From: Membranipora membranacea
Lineage: Eukaryota > Bryozoa > Gymnolaemata > Cheilostomatida > Membraniporidae
Direction of reading: 5' to 3'
Assembly: GCA_914767715.1 (NCBI GenBank)
Contig: OU612071.1
Location: 10,647,493-10,711,492, forward strand
Length of the DNA: 64,000 nucleotides
Under the pieces are notes generated by a model, which saw nothing but the letters and a program-made list of their open reading frames with translations, had not been told where the DNA came from and searched no databases. Position 1 is the stretch's first letter; every line of letters starts with the position of its first letter. Of this stretch, positions 35,383 to 49,330 are shown one piece after another. The translations under genes were made by a program, and so were the position numbers.

Positions 35383-35660
35383 CGGTAAATGGGACTGGAG
35401 TCAGGAGTGGTCTGATTGTTAAGGGTGCATATAATCTGTGATGTCGGAACCCCCAGTGTCAGCAGTCCTTCTTGATTTGGTACTGGCCTGCCATTCATCC
35501 TAGCCAGGTCCTTGAGGAACGAGACTAAAAATAAAAGAGGTTCATTGCGTGTTTGCGCACCCTACATGCAGTAAAAAGGTTCCCCTTTTTCTCTTCGATA
35601 AAAACAGTAGCTTTAATTCCGGCAGGCAAGGGTAAAGGGCATGGCTTCAGTACCATAGGT
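35383..35660 (+). mobile_element. SINE-B copy
   Basis: Shares with 41643-41910 the head GGAGT[CG]RGGAGTGGTCTGAT followed by GGTTAAGGGT, then a middle resembling TGGCCTGCCATTCATCC and the ACCCTACATGCAGTA-like tail part. It lies inside the RepX copy next to the LINE remnant. Confidence 0.65.
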
Positions 35661-38239
35661 CTCTGTACCTGTATTCTAGAGGGGATAACCCTCTCCGCAA
35701 TGAAGACTTAGACTGAGGCAACCAGGACAGCAACATTTGCAAAATTGATCGAGGAAGTGTTTTTTGGAACAAGTTAAGACTTGACACTGATCTACCTGAT
35801 TACCAGTCTGTCTTAAAATGCAGAACCTGTGGCTAAAACTAAGAAGAAAGTATTGCAAATGATACCCACAGGATGATGATAATATCATATGCTATATTTA
35901 GACTCAGGGATACCCTCTGATTCAAAAAGAGCCATCTAGAAGGTCTGTTTATTTACTGAAGCGTACAGCCTAGCATCAGTCATTGTTGAGGATTTTAGCA
36001 TTAGGTTAACGGCTGTCAAATAATAGTGTCATATTAAGTTCATGTCTATTTAATCATTCATGATTTATGACAGCCATGGTGAGATTGTAATGAATGACAT
36101 GAGTTGAGTTTCCTGTTTTCTTGTTGGATTTCTATGTTGACTTTCATTGTTTTTCAACAACAGTTGCCAAAATCGAAAATGGGATTAAAGTTGGTGAAGA
36201 ATTCTTCAGCAAGTCACTATTATTGGCCAATATGAGATGCTTACAAAGTAAGCATGTCATATCATACCCTATTGAATCATAAAGGGTTAGAATAGGGCTT
36301 CAGAAGTTCAAATATTCAACCAGATGGAGGATATTGCATAAGACAATGATATGTGAGAGAAAAAATTCTTGTGTAAAAATCTGCGGTATGCATAACTTGA
36401 CGCTACACTTCTGAAGGTATGACAGAATAAACAGTGGGTTGTTCAAAAAGTGGTAAACTTTTATTTGGCAGGAATTTGAGGTATGAAAACTATCAATGTA
36501 TCATATTTTTGAAGGTATGGCAAAGTCATCAAAGAATTTTTCAAACAACTACAGCCAAACGATTTGTGAAGCACATTGTAACCATCTTCCAGAAAATCGC
36601 TAAAACTTGTTGAAAAGATGGCAAACAAATAAGATTGTTATGATTATATCATTGAACATCCACTTACTGAACATCCACTTACTGTAAGTTGGTAGATATT
36701 TAGCTTACTGTGTCATATTTGCAGAGACATTAACCAAATGAAACAGAAGTCTGATAATCTTACCGATATTTCTTGGGACATATTACATTCTTTCAAATAA
36801 ATATAATATATTAGGATAATCAACTAATGGAAGCAAATCATCCAAACTTGATTGGCTGGCAATGAATAATAGTTCAGCTGATACGTTAGAAATGTCTTCA
36901 ATAACAAAGACAAATGATTATTTCTTATCCCGGTAACTGTTGCAGATAAAGGCATCGGTCACACAGTAGTACCAGCCATCAGCTGGTGCACTGTGGAGGT
37001 GGTAATTAGATAATTTATTGATCCAATGATGTAAACATCACCTGATACTGCTGGCTATTTATGGTGTCTGATTCTAAGTGGTGTGGTGACCACATTACCT
37101 TCCAGTTCAGGAGATATAACTAACAATAATTAGAATTGAACTTGGGCCTCAGACATGTATCAAGCACCTAGAATTAATTTTGAAACACCTTTCTGTTGGC
37201 GGACTAAAAAATACCTTTTCGTCCTTTCTCTAAACTGAACTGCAGCTCTTGTTGGGAAGGATTTTTTATCAGACAAGTAATGAATACCTGTCAAATTACA
37301 ACCACAAGTGTGAAACCATGTATTGGGGACATGATGAAGCGATAGTCACCTATTTACAATCTTGTTGAAGGAAAAACTACTGACATTGATGCCACACTAT
37401 CAACAAGAGCGGCCAATAGAGTCATTTAAGTATGATACCCCAAATTGATATAATTTGAAACGGGGTTGTAACATCAAAGTCCTTTTGAATGTACTCATTG
37501 TCATCAGTGTCTCAATTAACTCTCTATCGATCAGATCAGATCGATCAGAGATATAAGTGCAATGGTATATCATCTGGCCATTGTGGAAGGCCAACCCTTC
37601 TGACTGCAAAAAAATCGGAAACTTTTGAGGCACAAGGATTGATACAGTCTCTACATACAATTATAGCCAACCTAAACTGATTGGTGCATATGGACCTCCG
37701 GAAGGGAGGGAGGAAGGAGAATTGGAGGAATCAAAAGATATGATAGAAAACTAATATCCCACAATAAATCTCTATCAAGTCAATGTCACCATCGACAAGT
37801 CTGATGATAAACTTTCTCTCTGGTATTTGGCACGCTTTTTTTTGTATGTCTCATGCGCAATTATTTCAATCATTGGCACCTAACCATACAAATAAATCAC
37901 AGTAGCCTTGAACTTTGTCGTTTTTGGTGTACACTAGTAACCATGGTACATATTTTATCCTGTCATGATAATAATTTTGATTTCCGGCACTGCAATACAC
38001 AAATTGTGCGATGCGTTGCTCTATGTGGTTAACTCCAAGACCAATATTATTTATAACAATTGTTACAATTTATGTTATGCAGTTGTACCATCCTAGAACT
38101 CACAGATATTACCAGATCATATCTGTTCATATTTAACAGTAGGTTGAGAATTCGCAGATCGATTCTAATTGTTTTACTATTTAGCGGAAGATACTGGTGA
38201 TGACATGTGCCATGTGCCATGTACCCTAGGGATTGGAAT

Positions 38240-40030
38240 GTCATTGAGGGTATTCAATGACGCATTTGCTGTCATCATAGGTAATGAGCTAAGAGTCTGA
38301 TTGATGAAAATAATATTTAATTCTCTTACTAACACAGGGGTGTTGCATAAAAATGATGTGTGATACTTCCATGGATACAAAAGTGTCAAACTCTCATGTT
38401 CATTAATTCTGCTGATAATTTCCTGCATCCATGCACCTTGAGATAGGCTCACTTGTGGTAACCTCATGTGTGTGCTAATAAAACAGTCAACTAGGGAGAG
38501 ACATTTACAAATATCTTCTGGCAGCAAGCTAATCGTAATATATGACAGCTGTGAGGCATTAGGAGTAGGAGGTAGCTCAATTATCATAGCGCCTGTCCTC
38601 AATCATGGAAAAATAACTGACCATTTCATGCATACCGGTCATTCTAGGGGTGTCAGGGTGCTCTGCCTCTCCTAGATTGCCAAATAGAATGGTCTAAAAA
38701 TGTTATGAATGAAGTGGGAATCAGCTCTTTTGGGACCTCAAATTGCTATTCATATCACCATAAGCCTTTGGAGGCTGGGTATCAGCACAAGCCTCCACAG
38801 GATGAGCTTACAATACTCAACCTGGTTTTACTTTACACCCTCAAGGATTTCCGCCTCTCCAACCATTTCAACTAAGCTACGGCCCTCACAGGGTGTACAA
38901 TAACAAATCTGAGTGATTGGAACTTAAGAAGTAGATTTTGATGGTACCATGGTGGGTATATATTATCGCTAATAGAAAAATATTTATTCGCGATGACTGT
39001 GCCTTTTAAGTTCGAATGTCCTCGCCTACAATAATGACAGGAGAGCACCACAGTACCATCCAAACTATAAAGGCAAGATTTGGAGGGAAGGACGGTTACT
39101 TCCTCAGACATTCAAGGTTGAAATTATTTAACGCGACAATAGCTTTCCAAAAAAAATGCCCAGTATTCATTTTTATTGTGGAGAGAAGAAAAGGAATATA
39201 CCTAATGAATACTTGACAATTCTTTTAGGAGGATCCCTTGATTGTATCTACACCAATGGATGTATCGCTCATCTACTCTACAAACTTTCTCGTATTCATT
39301 TTGAATAAGTTTCTTTATCTATTTTTTTAAGGTTCTTCCTCTCCAAAATTGCTGCTGCGCCATGACCAGACAATAGTTCACCTAAATAAGAAATAAGCAG
39401 AGATTAGCAGATCAAAGGTCTGGTGACATAGCTATAGATAAATACTTGATCCTCCACAGGATAGCACCTCCACCTACGCTTGATAAGAATGAATCTCATC
39501 TAAATTGCCGTAACCTTGGGCCCATAAATCACAGCCAATTGAATCAGTGTGTCTTCAGATACTTGATAAGTTTGAATGTTAATACCACTAAATTACCATA
39601 ATATCTGTCATCAAAATCACAGCTAATTATACCAGCGTGTCTTTTGATTTCGTTCAGTTTTGTAAAATGTATCACCATCGGCTGGTGTCACATGGAAATC
39701 TGTTCGATGGTCAAGATTATGTTCTGGAGAATCAAGTAATGCATTATGGGATACTTTTTGATTTACCACAGAGTAACGTCAGCTATTCAGTGACAATATT
39801 CCATTCGTCATAAGATTATAGGATAATATCATTGGACAGGATCAACCAAATTCTCATCAACTTTGATTAAAGGCAGCGTTTTTAAATTTATTCGATATGT
39901 CCACAGAGTAAGGATATACAGAGGCAACACTTCAATGCCTGCGGTTTTTATCCACGGGGGGGGGGGGGGGAAAGTTCATCAATCATTCTGGCCACTTGCC
40001 AATTTCAGATTTTATATAAGTTACAATGGA
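38240..40030. other. repeat-rich, no gene
   Basis: No coding region that I can support. 38550-38570 (GCATTAGGAGTAGGAGGTAG) is the empty-site counterpart of the insertion at 48313-48672. 39000-39230 resembles 42590-42770 and the reverse complement of 45020-45260. A G15 run is at 39956-39970. Confidence 0.5.
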
Positions 40031-41250
40031 GTTTTGATAGGCAGACATGACCACCTTTGATAGGTCATGATTTCCACTGGTTTCTAACCATTCGAAATTG
40101 GAGTCAACCACAAAATCGAAGAATGGAACCATAGTGATTAAGGGTTTTGTGTATTTCAGTGCCAAATTTCATAATAAATGAAATGGCAGGGGATTAGCCA
40201 TACAATTGTGGTTGTCGATTAAACCACAAATCACAAGAGTTCTGTGATTAACAACCAATTATTCAAGTATTTATAAGTCAGATAAATGACACAAGGTGTG
40301 CCAAATACCAGGAGGTGAGATTATCCTGATAGCTGATAGGTTTGATCTCCACTTGGTTATACAGTACCATGGCTGTGCACTAAGACATGATACTGATATA
40401 TCAATGAATGTCCGTTGATAAAGGCTTGTTAAACTCGCAACGTTCTATCTCAATCCGGTGCCATGTTGCTCTCAGCCTGAAAACATGTTGGAGTACACCC
40501 GTTGCACTGTTCTGAGTAGTCTGTAGACTGAAGCTGCACTTGACCTAGAATCTCCAATTCTTGTGAGTTTGAGGATGGGCGCTCTAACTAACTGGGCTAA
40601 TACTCAAGGTTTGGCAGAGTTGATCGCTGATGCAAAATACCTGTCTTAGACCCTGGTTCACTTCTAATTATTGTTAGTTTTATCTCCTTAACTGGAAGGT
40701 TATGTGGTTACCACACCACTTAGAATCAGACACCATATAGCCAGCAGTCTCAGGTGATGTTTACATCATTGGATCAATAAATTATCTAATTACCTCCTAC
40801 ACAGTGCACCAGCTGATGGCCGGTACTATTGTCTGAGCGTTGCCTTTTATCTGGATCCATCACTCAGATAAGAAATAATTAATATCCTGTCAGTGAACTG
40901 CCTAGAATATATTCTTATTTTTGTCAAATATTTGAACTTCTGAAGCCCTACTCTAACTCATTATGATTCAATAGTTTATAAATATGACATGGTAATTTTG
41001 TAAGCACACCAAATTGGGCAACAATCATGATTCTCTTAGGAATTCTTAATCCACTGTAATATTATTTTTTGATTTTTGCAACTGTGGTTGACCGACGGAA
41101 GAAGTCAACACAGAAAATCAACAAGATAACAAGAAACTCATCTCAACTCATTCTTAATAATCTCACCATGCCTGTCATAAATAAGGAAGGAGGAAATAGA
41201 CATGATCTGGGGCCATTAACCTAATGCTATTAGCAGGACTATGACTGATG
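40030..41250 (-). repeat. RepX copy in reverse orientation
   Basis: Reverse complement of 40890-41240 matches 35960-36400 (GGGCTTCAGAAGTTCAAATAT). That of 40640-40830 matches the TGGTGCACTGTGTAGGAGG region of 36990 and 44060. That of 40030-40310 matches 43080-43300 and 48880-49090. A SINE-A copy interrupts it. Confidence 0.65.
40465..40600 (-). mobile_element. SINE-A, degenerate copy
   Basis: On the minus strand: TAGCCCAGTTAGTTAGAGCG (A-box region), a decayed B box, then AGTCTACAGACTACTCAGAAC and GGTGTACTCCAACATG. It sits in the reversed RepX copy. Confidence 0.6.
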
Positions 41251-41642
41251 CGAGGCTTTACGGTAAGTAAATGTATAAACTCAAAAAGACGTACCTTCTG
41301 CATGTCTCTATACAATTTAAAGGATTGCCATAATATCTAAATATAAGGTATGGTTGTAGCATTGTTATATTGGTAATACATGCTTCTTTGTTTTGACCAC
41401 AAGCTGGTAATTAGATATTACCAAATGTAAATATTCTAGTAAAAAATCAATAACATATACAAATTCATTTTTTATGGTGCATTCAATGATGTAGCTTATA
41501 ATTTCTAAGCATGTATTAGAACACATCTGTGGATATTGAAAGCTGAGAGGCTACCTGCTGTTTGTCTACATGTTTAAATTGTAATAAACCATCTATTACT
41601 ATTTGCAAGGTTTTTTGCAGTGTGCAGTTTGGAATAATCTTG

Positions 41643-41910
41643 TTCAATCAGGAGTCGGGAGTGGTCTGATGGGCGATGGTTAAGGGTATGGACTCGTGAT
41701 CTTATGATCCAGGTTCGGTTCCCGGCGCTTGGCTGTCATTTTCTGATTTGGCCCTGGCAAGCCATTCATCCAGGTCTGTTCGTATCAGGACCATGAATAC
41801 ATGAGGTCTACTGTGTGCTTGCATGCAGTATAGGAAGGAGTAGGTAGCCGTTGCCAGTAAGGGTATAGAGTACTACCCCACACAAGCCACCCGAGCTTAT
41901 GGGGCCCTGT
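41643..41910 (+). mobile_element. SINE-B, better-preserved copy
   Basis: tRNA-like head with GGTCTGATGGGCGATGGTTA (A-box region) and B box GGTTCGGTTCCC (41713-41724), then TTGGCCCTGGCAAGCCATTC and a 3' part containing GAGTACTACCCCACACAAG. Shares head and body with 35383-35660. Confidence 0.7.
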
Positions 41911-42589
41911 TAGAAGTACATAGAGAAAAAAAATCTGAAGGGATTATCTCGGTGGAGAAATGCTACATGTGTACCATGTAAAGAATTAATTTCAGCTACA
42001 AACATATTAAAATGAAATGGCTAATCTGTGGATCAATAACATTGGGAGTCACTGATCAAATAAGAGCATCTGAAGAAGATGGATTAATTTGTATTGGCTC
42101 GGAGAGATCTAGGGGTAGGCAAATCCAATTCATCACTCTGAGTTCAATTGAAGATTCATAATTATCATCAAAAACTCAGGTTTTGAGTGCCATGGTTTAT
42201 ATCCCATATTTCCAAATTGGGTATCAGTACGCTTTGTTAATAGTTCTTGAACCCCTATCCTTCTGCATCACTTTCTGCAACACTTGGGATCATATGCGAG
42301 AAGACTTTTGCAATGTTTTTCCGCAGGAGAAAATAGAACTACCAGCTACACCCTATATCTATATGAGCTTTGGGAGTTACTCTAAAACTCAACTATGTAA
42401 AAACATTAATAAATGTCTTCAACTAACATGAAGTTCACAGTGTTGTTAGTGTTGTGAAAATCCTCTCTTATTTCAGTATAACACAGCTGCATGGTTGAGA
42501 ATCACAAATCCGATATAGTGATTGACACTTGGTATGAGATAGATTATGATAGTACCTTGTTAGGCAGATAATTTCGTTGCAAAATAAAT

Positions 42590-45500
42590 CCTGATTTAAG
42601 TTGACTGTGCCTTTTAAGTTTTACTGTGATTGTCTTCCATAAATCTGTCATGACACAGTACCATATCCTCACTATGACAGTGGGATTCGGATAATATTAA
42701 GATTACTCTTACAGATATTTAAAGGTTAAAATCCTTTAACTCAACAAAATCGTCCCAAAAGAATTGAATTTTGGACAATGGGACAAATACGCTCATCGGA
42801 AACAAGCTCTCGAAAACACCTTTCGATAAATCCCCGGAATGTATATACATATTTTGGTGCACCTGTCATTTTCTCTCCCCCACAAAAGTGTGCACATAAG
42901 AGCTCGAGATTCTGGGTTCGAGTCCAGCTGTAGTCTACAGACTGCTGGGTACTGTGCCTCTGTGCTCTGACCTGCCAGTAAACTGAGAGACAGAAACTTG
43001 TGACTTTTATCAACATTTTTTGTTAACCGTCAGTACATCAGTTTCATGCCTACCAAGTGAATATCCGATCTACCATCAGCTGAGGATAGTATTTCCTCCT
43101 GGTACTTAACCACTTTTATTCATTCATCTGGTCTATAAATACTTGAGTAATTGGTTGTTAATCTCCTAGGTCTTGTGCTTTGTGGTTTCAATGACAACCA
43201 CAATGGTACGGCTAATCCCCTGTCATGTCAATTATTATGAAATTCGGCACTGAAATACACAAAACTCTCAATAAAACCCAAACCCAAATAGTCCTGATGA
43301 GGATATGATTAGTTATTATTTGTGATCGTACCACCACCAACCCTGTTCTGTTTGGCATCGATGATTATTGGCCTACATCCTATGGGGAATTGAGTATGGC
43401 ATTTCAATAAGTATCGGTAATGTGACTTTTCTAAGGAATACTGAACAAATTTGTTGTCTCAACATTGGAAGAGGTCTTGACGAAAATCCGGCCGGGTTGA
43501 TGGCAAGTACCACAAACCTAACTGATGGGTCCGTCAGTACAGACACTCCAATGATGAAAATATGAATTAAAAGCTGATACACATAGCTATCCAATGAATT
43601 AAAAAATAAGAATTCAGTTGTTAACAGCTTACAGTGAATTGAATATTGACCCTTAAAGGATATCTCAATTCTGTGATATGGTATTGCAAAATTATTATGA
43701 AATATTCATTATTTCATGTACCCTACAACTTGTATGAAGATAGCAGATCTTTCTCTTGTTGTATTATATTTTCATTGGCGTTAACCAAAAAAAGATTTCT
43801 ATAGGTTACAATTACCTAGAATATATTACATCCTCCTATGATTATATTATAAATTTGGAAAATTTGATTCAACTCCAATTGATTGATACAGAACATCCAT
43901 TGTGATTGATCCTGCAATAATTATTGATTCGGCTGTTAAGTTTAAAATGTCTTCAATAACAAAGACACATTCCAGCAGGATCTTAATTATTTCTTATCCC
44001 GGTAAGGGACTAAGATAAAGGGTATCGACAACATGATAGTACAAGCCATCAGGTTGTGTCCTGTGTGGGAGGTAATTAGCTAATTTAGGATGTAGACATC
44101 ACCTTGTACCGCCTTTATGGTGTCTGATCCTTTGTGGTGATATGACCACAGTTCAGTTCAGCAGATATAACTAAAAATAATCAGAAGTGAACACATGCCT
44201 CAGATTTCAATTAACTCAGCATCACTTTGTTGTTGGCGGAACAAGAAATACATTTTGCCTTGAACTGAACTGCAGCTAGTGTTGAAGAGGATTTTCAAAA
44301 TATGTGTACTGATTACCTTTCGGAGTAAAGTTACAAGCGACGAATGATATTTTTACTTTATGTTGTAGCACCTGCTGCAGATTTATTAGGAGATCTTTTG
44401 AAGTGAAATTTACTCTAAGTTTTTAGGGAAAATGATATCCATCATTATATGATTGGTGTTCTAGCGCCAACAAAATTAATACAAGAGAAATAAGAAAAAT
44501 ATAATAGACAATCTATGCATCTATGCAGTAAATGTCTATTAAACAAACACGCCAATGACAGTTTTCAGCAGATGATAACTTTCCCTCCTGGCACTGGGCA
44601 AACTTTTTTTCAGTCATCTCGTTTGCAAATATTTGATCAATTGGCACCCAACCATACCGATAAATCACAGTAGCCTTGCACTTTGTCGTTTTAACCTAGA
44701 CTACAATGGTGCTGATTTTATCCTATCATGATATTGATTTTAAAACTCGGCACTGCAATATACTAAATCACCATGCGTTGCTCCAAGTGGTAAAGTCCGA
44801 GACATATATTATTCATATCAAGTGTTATAATTTATGCCATGCGGTTGTACAATCCACTCCCTCAGATGTTACCAGATCATATCTGCCTTTATTTAACAGT
44901 GGTTTGAGAATTCCCAGACCAATACTTATTTTTGTACCATTGAGCAGATATTACTTTCAGATGATGACAGATACACCAAAAATGTAGATACATCCCGGGG
45001 ATTTATGGAAAGGTTCATCCAATGAGTGTATCTCTCCCCTTGTCAAAAATTCAATTGTTTTGGGACGTTATTGTTGCATTAAAGTATTTTATCTTTAAAT
45101 AACTGTAAGAGTAATCTTTGTACTATGAGAATCCCACTGTCATAGTGGTAGTATGTCATAATACAACTTAAAATACACAGTCAGTCAACTTAAATCAGGA
45201 TTTATTTTGAAACAATATTATCTGCCCAATAAGCTACAATTATAATCAATCTCCTACAAAGTTCCAATCACTATATCAGATTCTCAACCAAGTAGCTGTG
45301 TTATACTTCAGTGAGGGAGGATTTTCACAACATCGGCAACACTCTGAACATTGGAATCGATTGCTACTACAATTGTAACACAAAGACAAACGGCAAGTAG
45401 CCTCTTAGCTTTCAATTTCTACAGATGCGTTCTAATACATGCTTAGAAACATACATCATAAGATGCAACATAAAAAAATGAATTTGATTTGCTATGCAAT
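42590..45500 (+). repeat. RepX-related block with internal inverted segments
   Basis: 43030-43560 matches 48850-49330 (TCGGCACTGAAATACACAA, CCCAAACCCAAATAGTC). 43740-44970 matches 46780-48070. 45020-45490 is the reverse complement of 42430-42770 and 41460-41600 (AGCTGTGTTATAC, CATGTATTAGAAC), giving an inverted arrangement about 3 kb across. A 3' fragment of SINE-A (TGTGCTCTGACCTGCCAG) lies at 42885-43010. Confidence 0.6.
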
Positions 45501-45654
45501 GCACCTTTGGCCCTTTTGAATTTAATTAGCAGTTGGAGGTAATAGCTAGGAAGGAAGTGTTTTCCACATAATAATGATATTACCACGCCCTATAGTAAGA
45601 ATTACGCATTTCCTCTATATTGAATGGAACCATCCAGAAGGTTAGTTTATTTGT

Positions 45655-45956
45655 CTTTATACGGTGTCTCCATGGTATATGGCCACCTATCAGCTATTTC
45701 CAAGAAGGCCATTGACAAGGTGATCAATCTAGCAGGATACCTTGGTGACTGTAAGTTTGACTCTATCAATACCGTATATAACAGGGTGATGAAAACCAGA
45801 TGCCTGCGACTTGTAGCGTCAGACCAAGATAACCCTGTTTTCACGTTCGACCAGCTACCATCAGGTCGATATAAAACTATCAAAGACCGTGCCAATCGCA
45901 GGTCAAACTGTTTTCGAGCATGCTGCGTACGGAAACTGAATAGTATTCTTTTTTAG
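45655..45956 (+). mobile_element. LINE 3'-end fragment
   Basis: Open frame whose C-terminal 90 residues resemble the last domain of CR1/jockey-group non-LTR elements: HLSAISKKAIDKVINLAG, then RCLRLVASD, then QLPSGRYKTIKDRANR and CCVRKLN near the end. The QLPSGR...R.NR...LN pattern is common just before the stop in such elements. Polymerase domains are absent. A short AT-rich 3' UTR follows to about 46090. Confidence 0.6.
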
Positions 45957-46109
45957 CCAGTAGTAATATTTTTCATAATTTATCTAAATTTTTTCCTCTT
46001 TTTTACACCAACCATGCCAGATACTGACGCTAAACAGCTTATTACTCAGTAATGAGTCAGTATTAATATTAAAACAATACAATACATTTATTGATGGTGA
46101 GGCCTCACA

Positions 46110-49100
46110 TCAGTCATAGTCTAGTTATTAACAGGTTAGGTTAATGACCTTCAGATCATAGTGTCATATTAAGTTCATGTCTATTTCCTCCTTCTATGGC
46201 AGGTGTGGTGAGATTATTATGAATGAGTTGAGATGAGTTGCCTGTTTTCTTGTTGATTTTCTGTGTTGACTTTATCTGTTGGCCGATTACAGTTGAAAAA
46301 TTCAAAAACAATATTAAAGTGGATAAGAGTTCCTTAGAGAATCACGACTATTGCCCATATAGCATGCTTTCTAAATCTCCATTCTAAAACCTTTACCATT
46401 GAATCATAAAAGTGTTAGAATAGGGCTTCAGAAGTTCAAATATTTAACCACATGAAGAATATTTGGATTCCATAAATGATATGCGAGAGAATAAATTTCT
46501 TGAGTAAAATCTGTGGTATGCATAATATGACAGTACTTTTCCTGAATGTATGGCACTAGTGGGTTGTTCAAAAATTTGTCAACATATAATTTGGCAGGAA
46601 TTCGAGGTCTGTATAGCTTTAAATGTATTGTATTCTTGAAGGTATCGCAAATCCGTCATAGGATAGGTTTAGCGCTCTGTAACCATCTTCAAGAAAAATC
46701 ACTTGGGAAAGATAGCAAATAGATAAGTTTTCTTTATGAGTATATATGAAATATTCACCTTTTTATGTACCTTGCAACTTGGATGTAGATCTTTTTCTTA
46801 TTGTGTTGTATTTTCCTGGGCATTGACTCAAAAACAGATGCCTGATAATCTTTCGGTTACAATCACCTAGGACATATTGCTTTCTCGATAATTAATATTA
46901 TTGTATCATATATTTGGAAAATTTGATTTAACTCAAATTGATGGATGCAGAGCATCCGAAATTGATATATCCTGCCATAATTTTTGACTCAGTTGATTAG
47001 TTAGAAATGTCTTCGAGCTTCGACAACAAAGACATTTCCCCCTTCTTCCCTGGCACGATCTTTAGTGGTTCTTATCCCAGAGATGAATTGAGATAGAAGG
47101 CATTGATCAGACAATAGTACCAGGCATTAGCTGGTGCACTGTGAAGGAGGTAATTATGATGTAAGTATCACCTGGTACCGCTAGCTATATGGTGTCTGAT
47201 TTCAAGTGGTGACGTGACCACATCATGAACTCCCAGTTTAGGAGATAAAACTCAAATAGTTAGAAGTGAACCCGGCCTCAGATGGGTATTTTGCATCTTC
47301 AATTAACTCTGCAAGACTGTGTTGTTAAAGGAATAAGTACCTTTTTGTCTGTTCTGCAAACCAAATTGCTGCATGTGTTGTTTTCAGCAGATTTGTATTG
47401 ACTTAATACCAAAGAGAGGCCTTAAACAGGAAATGACATTTGAACTATTTGCTGTCACACTGCTAGCATATTCTTTCCGAAAGAATATTGAAGCGAAGAG
47501 ATAGCGAAGTGAACTACGAAAGGGTCGGAATCTTTCAGGGCACAAGGCACATTAATCAAGTCAATTCGCACCAGACAGATAACTACAAGAGAAATCTAAA
47601 AATTTAATAGACAATATATATCACAATGAATCTCAATCTATGCAATATCACCATTTAAAACTCTGATGATAAACCTCCGTTCTGGTACTTGGCACAATTT
47701 TCTTCATTCATCCCACTGACACATATTTCATCATCTGGCACTCAACCAAACCAATAAATCACAGATAGCCTTGCACTTGGTCGTTTTAACCTACACTACA
47801 ATGGTACTGATTTTATCCTGTCATGTCATGTCATGTCATGTCATTATTTTAAAACTCGGCACTGAAATACACCAATCTAGTGATGCGTTGCTCGGTGTGG
47901 TTATCTACAAGTGTTTTTATTATAATTTATGCTATGCGGTTGTACCATCGCTAACCAACAGATATTACCAGATCATATATGTGTACATTTAACAGTGGTT
48001 ACAGGTTTTACCGACCAGTTCTTATTGTTTTACCATTGAGCAAAAACTCTTGGTGATGGCATGTGTGATATTTCTACATACACAACAGAGTGTCAAAGGC
48101 TCAAGTTTATTACAAATTTGAGAATTTCCTGACCGGATGCCTCTGTGGTGAGCTCAGGAAAAATGAAATCACTTTATCAATGAAAATCTCATGTATGTGA
48201 TTTATAAAACAATCAGCTATGGGGAACATTTACATCTCTTTTCGCAGAAAGTGACTCAAAACATATGGTAACACACTAAAGCGTGGTCAACATTGTTTCA
48301 TATGACATTAGGAAACCATAACAAATGCTTATCCCAGATTGTCCCAGTCTTATGTACACATTGTCAAATTCATCCCTGACTTGCAATTAGGCTTTCGTCT
48401 TGGATGGTGCTGGGATAATGGTCACATTGTCTAGGATCCTCCCAGATAGTCCCAGATCGTTACGAATGATCCTAGATAGTTGGCTGATTGGTTCAAATAG
48501 CAGTCAGATGCAAAATGAGTCTGGGCTGGTCTTGGACAGCATCGGGAAAGTTTCACGCTTAGAAACTTTTCCAGTCGAACCCAGACAGACTGGGATTGTG
48601 TCATTTTCATGTTCATATTAACTGGGATGGCTATCTGATATGGTCATCTGGGACAAGTGCACCAGCAATAAGCATTAGGAGAAGGAGGTAGAATGCCTGT
48701 CCTCATTTATGTAAGAGTTCCATATTCCGAATTGAAGTCTGGCTGCAGTCTACTGGGTCCTGTGCTTCTGTGCTCTGACCTGCCTGCAAACTGAGAGCTG
48801 GATTGATGGATTTGTATTTTAACCATCAGTACAGCAGTTTCATGCTGTAGTGTATTACCTAGTGAATATCCAATCGACAATCAGCTATCAGGACAATCTC
48901 ACCTCCTGGTATTTGACCGCTTTTATTCATTCTTCCGGCCTATAAATACTTGAGTAGGTTGTTGTTTATCTCCTTGTTCTTTATGGTTTTAATCGACAAC
49001 TATGATGATACAGATTAGCTCCTGTCATGTCTATTATGGTGAAATTCGGCACTGAAATACACAAGACTCTCATTGAAACCCAAACCCAAATAGTCTTTAT

Positions 49101-49330
49101 GGGGATGTGGTCGCTTATGATTTATGATGGTGCCACCCGCTAACAAGGATCTGTTTGGCATTGAGGATAAATGGCCTACATCCTCTGGCGGATGTAAAAT
49201 AATGTTTCAAAATGTATCCATCAATGAAACTTCTGAGGGTTACTAAGCAGATCGGTTCTTTCAATCTGGTTGGGTGATGACATGTGTACCGCTAACCAAA
49301 CAGATGGATACATCATCGCATACACTCTGA
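46110..49330 (+). repeat. RepX copy with later insertions
   Basis: 46120-46540, 46780-47390 and 47740-48070 match the three segments of the 35.9-38.2 kb copy in the same order; 48850-49330 matches 43030-43560. A (GTCAT)n tract sits at about 47818-47844, and a SINE-A 3' fragment (TGTGCTCTGACCTGCCTGC) near 48715-48800. Confidence 0.65.
48313..48672. mobile_element. 360-bp insertion flanked by CATTAGG
   Basis: CATTAGG occurs at 48306-48312 and 48673-48679. In the related repeat near 38540-38570 a single GCATTAGGAGTAGG is present, so the 360 bp between look like an insertion with a 7-bp target duplication. Both ends contain CTTAT and CCCAG motifs in inverted orientation, but the terminal repeats are poor. 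No coding capacity. Confidence 0.45.

Larger units (their letters stand above)
33780..38240 (+). repeat. RepX, longest copy, interrupted by a LINE and a SINE
   Basis: Recognised by comparison with other copies: 33800-34190 and 35690-35790 together match 26740-27400; 35960-36420 matches 26020-26420 and 46120-46540; 36700-37260 matches 43740-44300 and 46780-47390; 37860-38210 matches 44640-44970 and 47740-48070. The LINE (34245-35265) and SINE-B (35383-35660) lie between parts that are contiguous in the other copy, so they inserted later. A 15-bp direct duplication is at 36653-36682. No transposase or polymerase of its own is recognisable. Confidence 0.65.
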
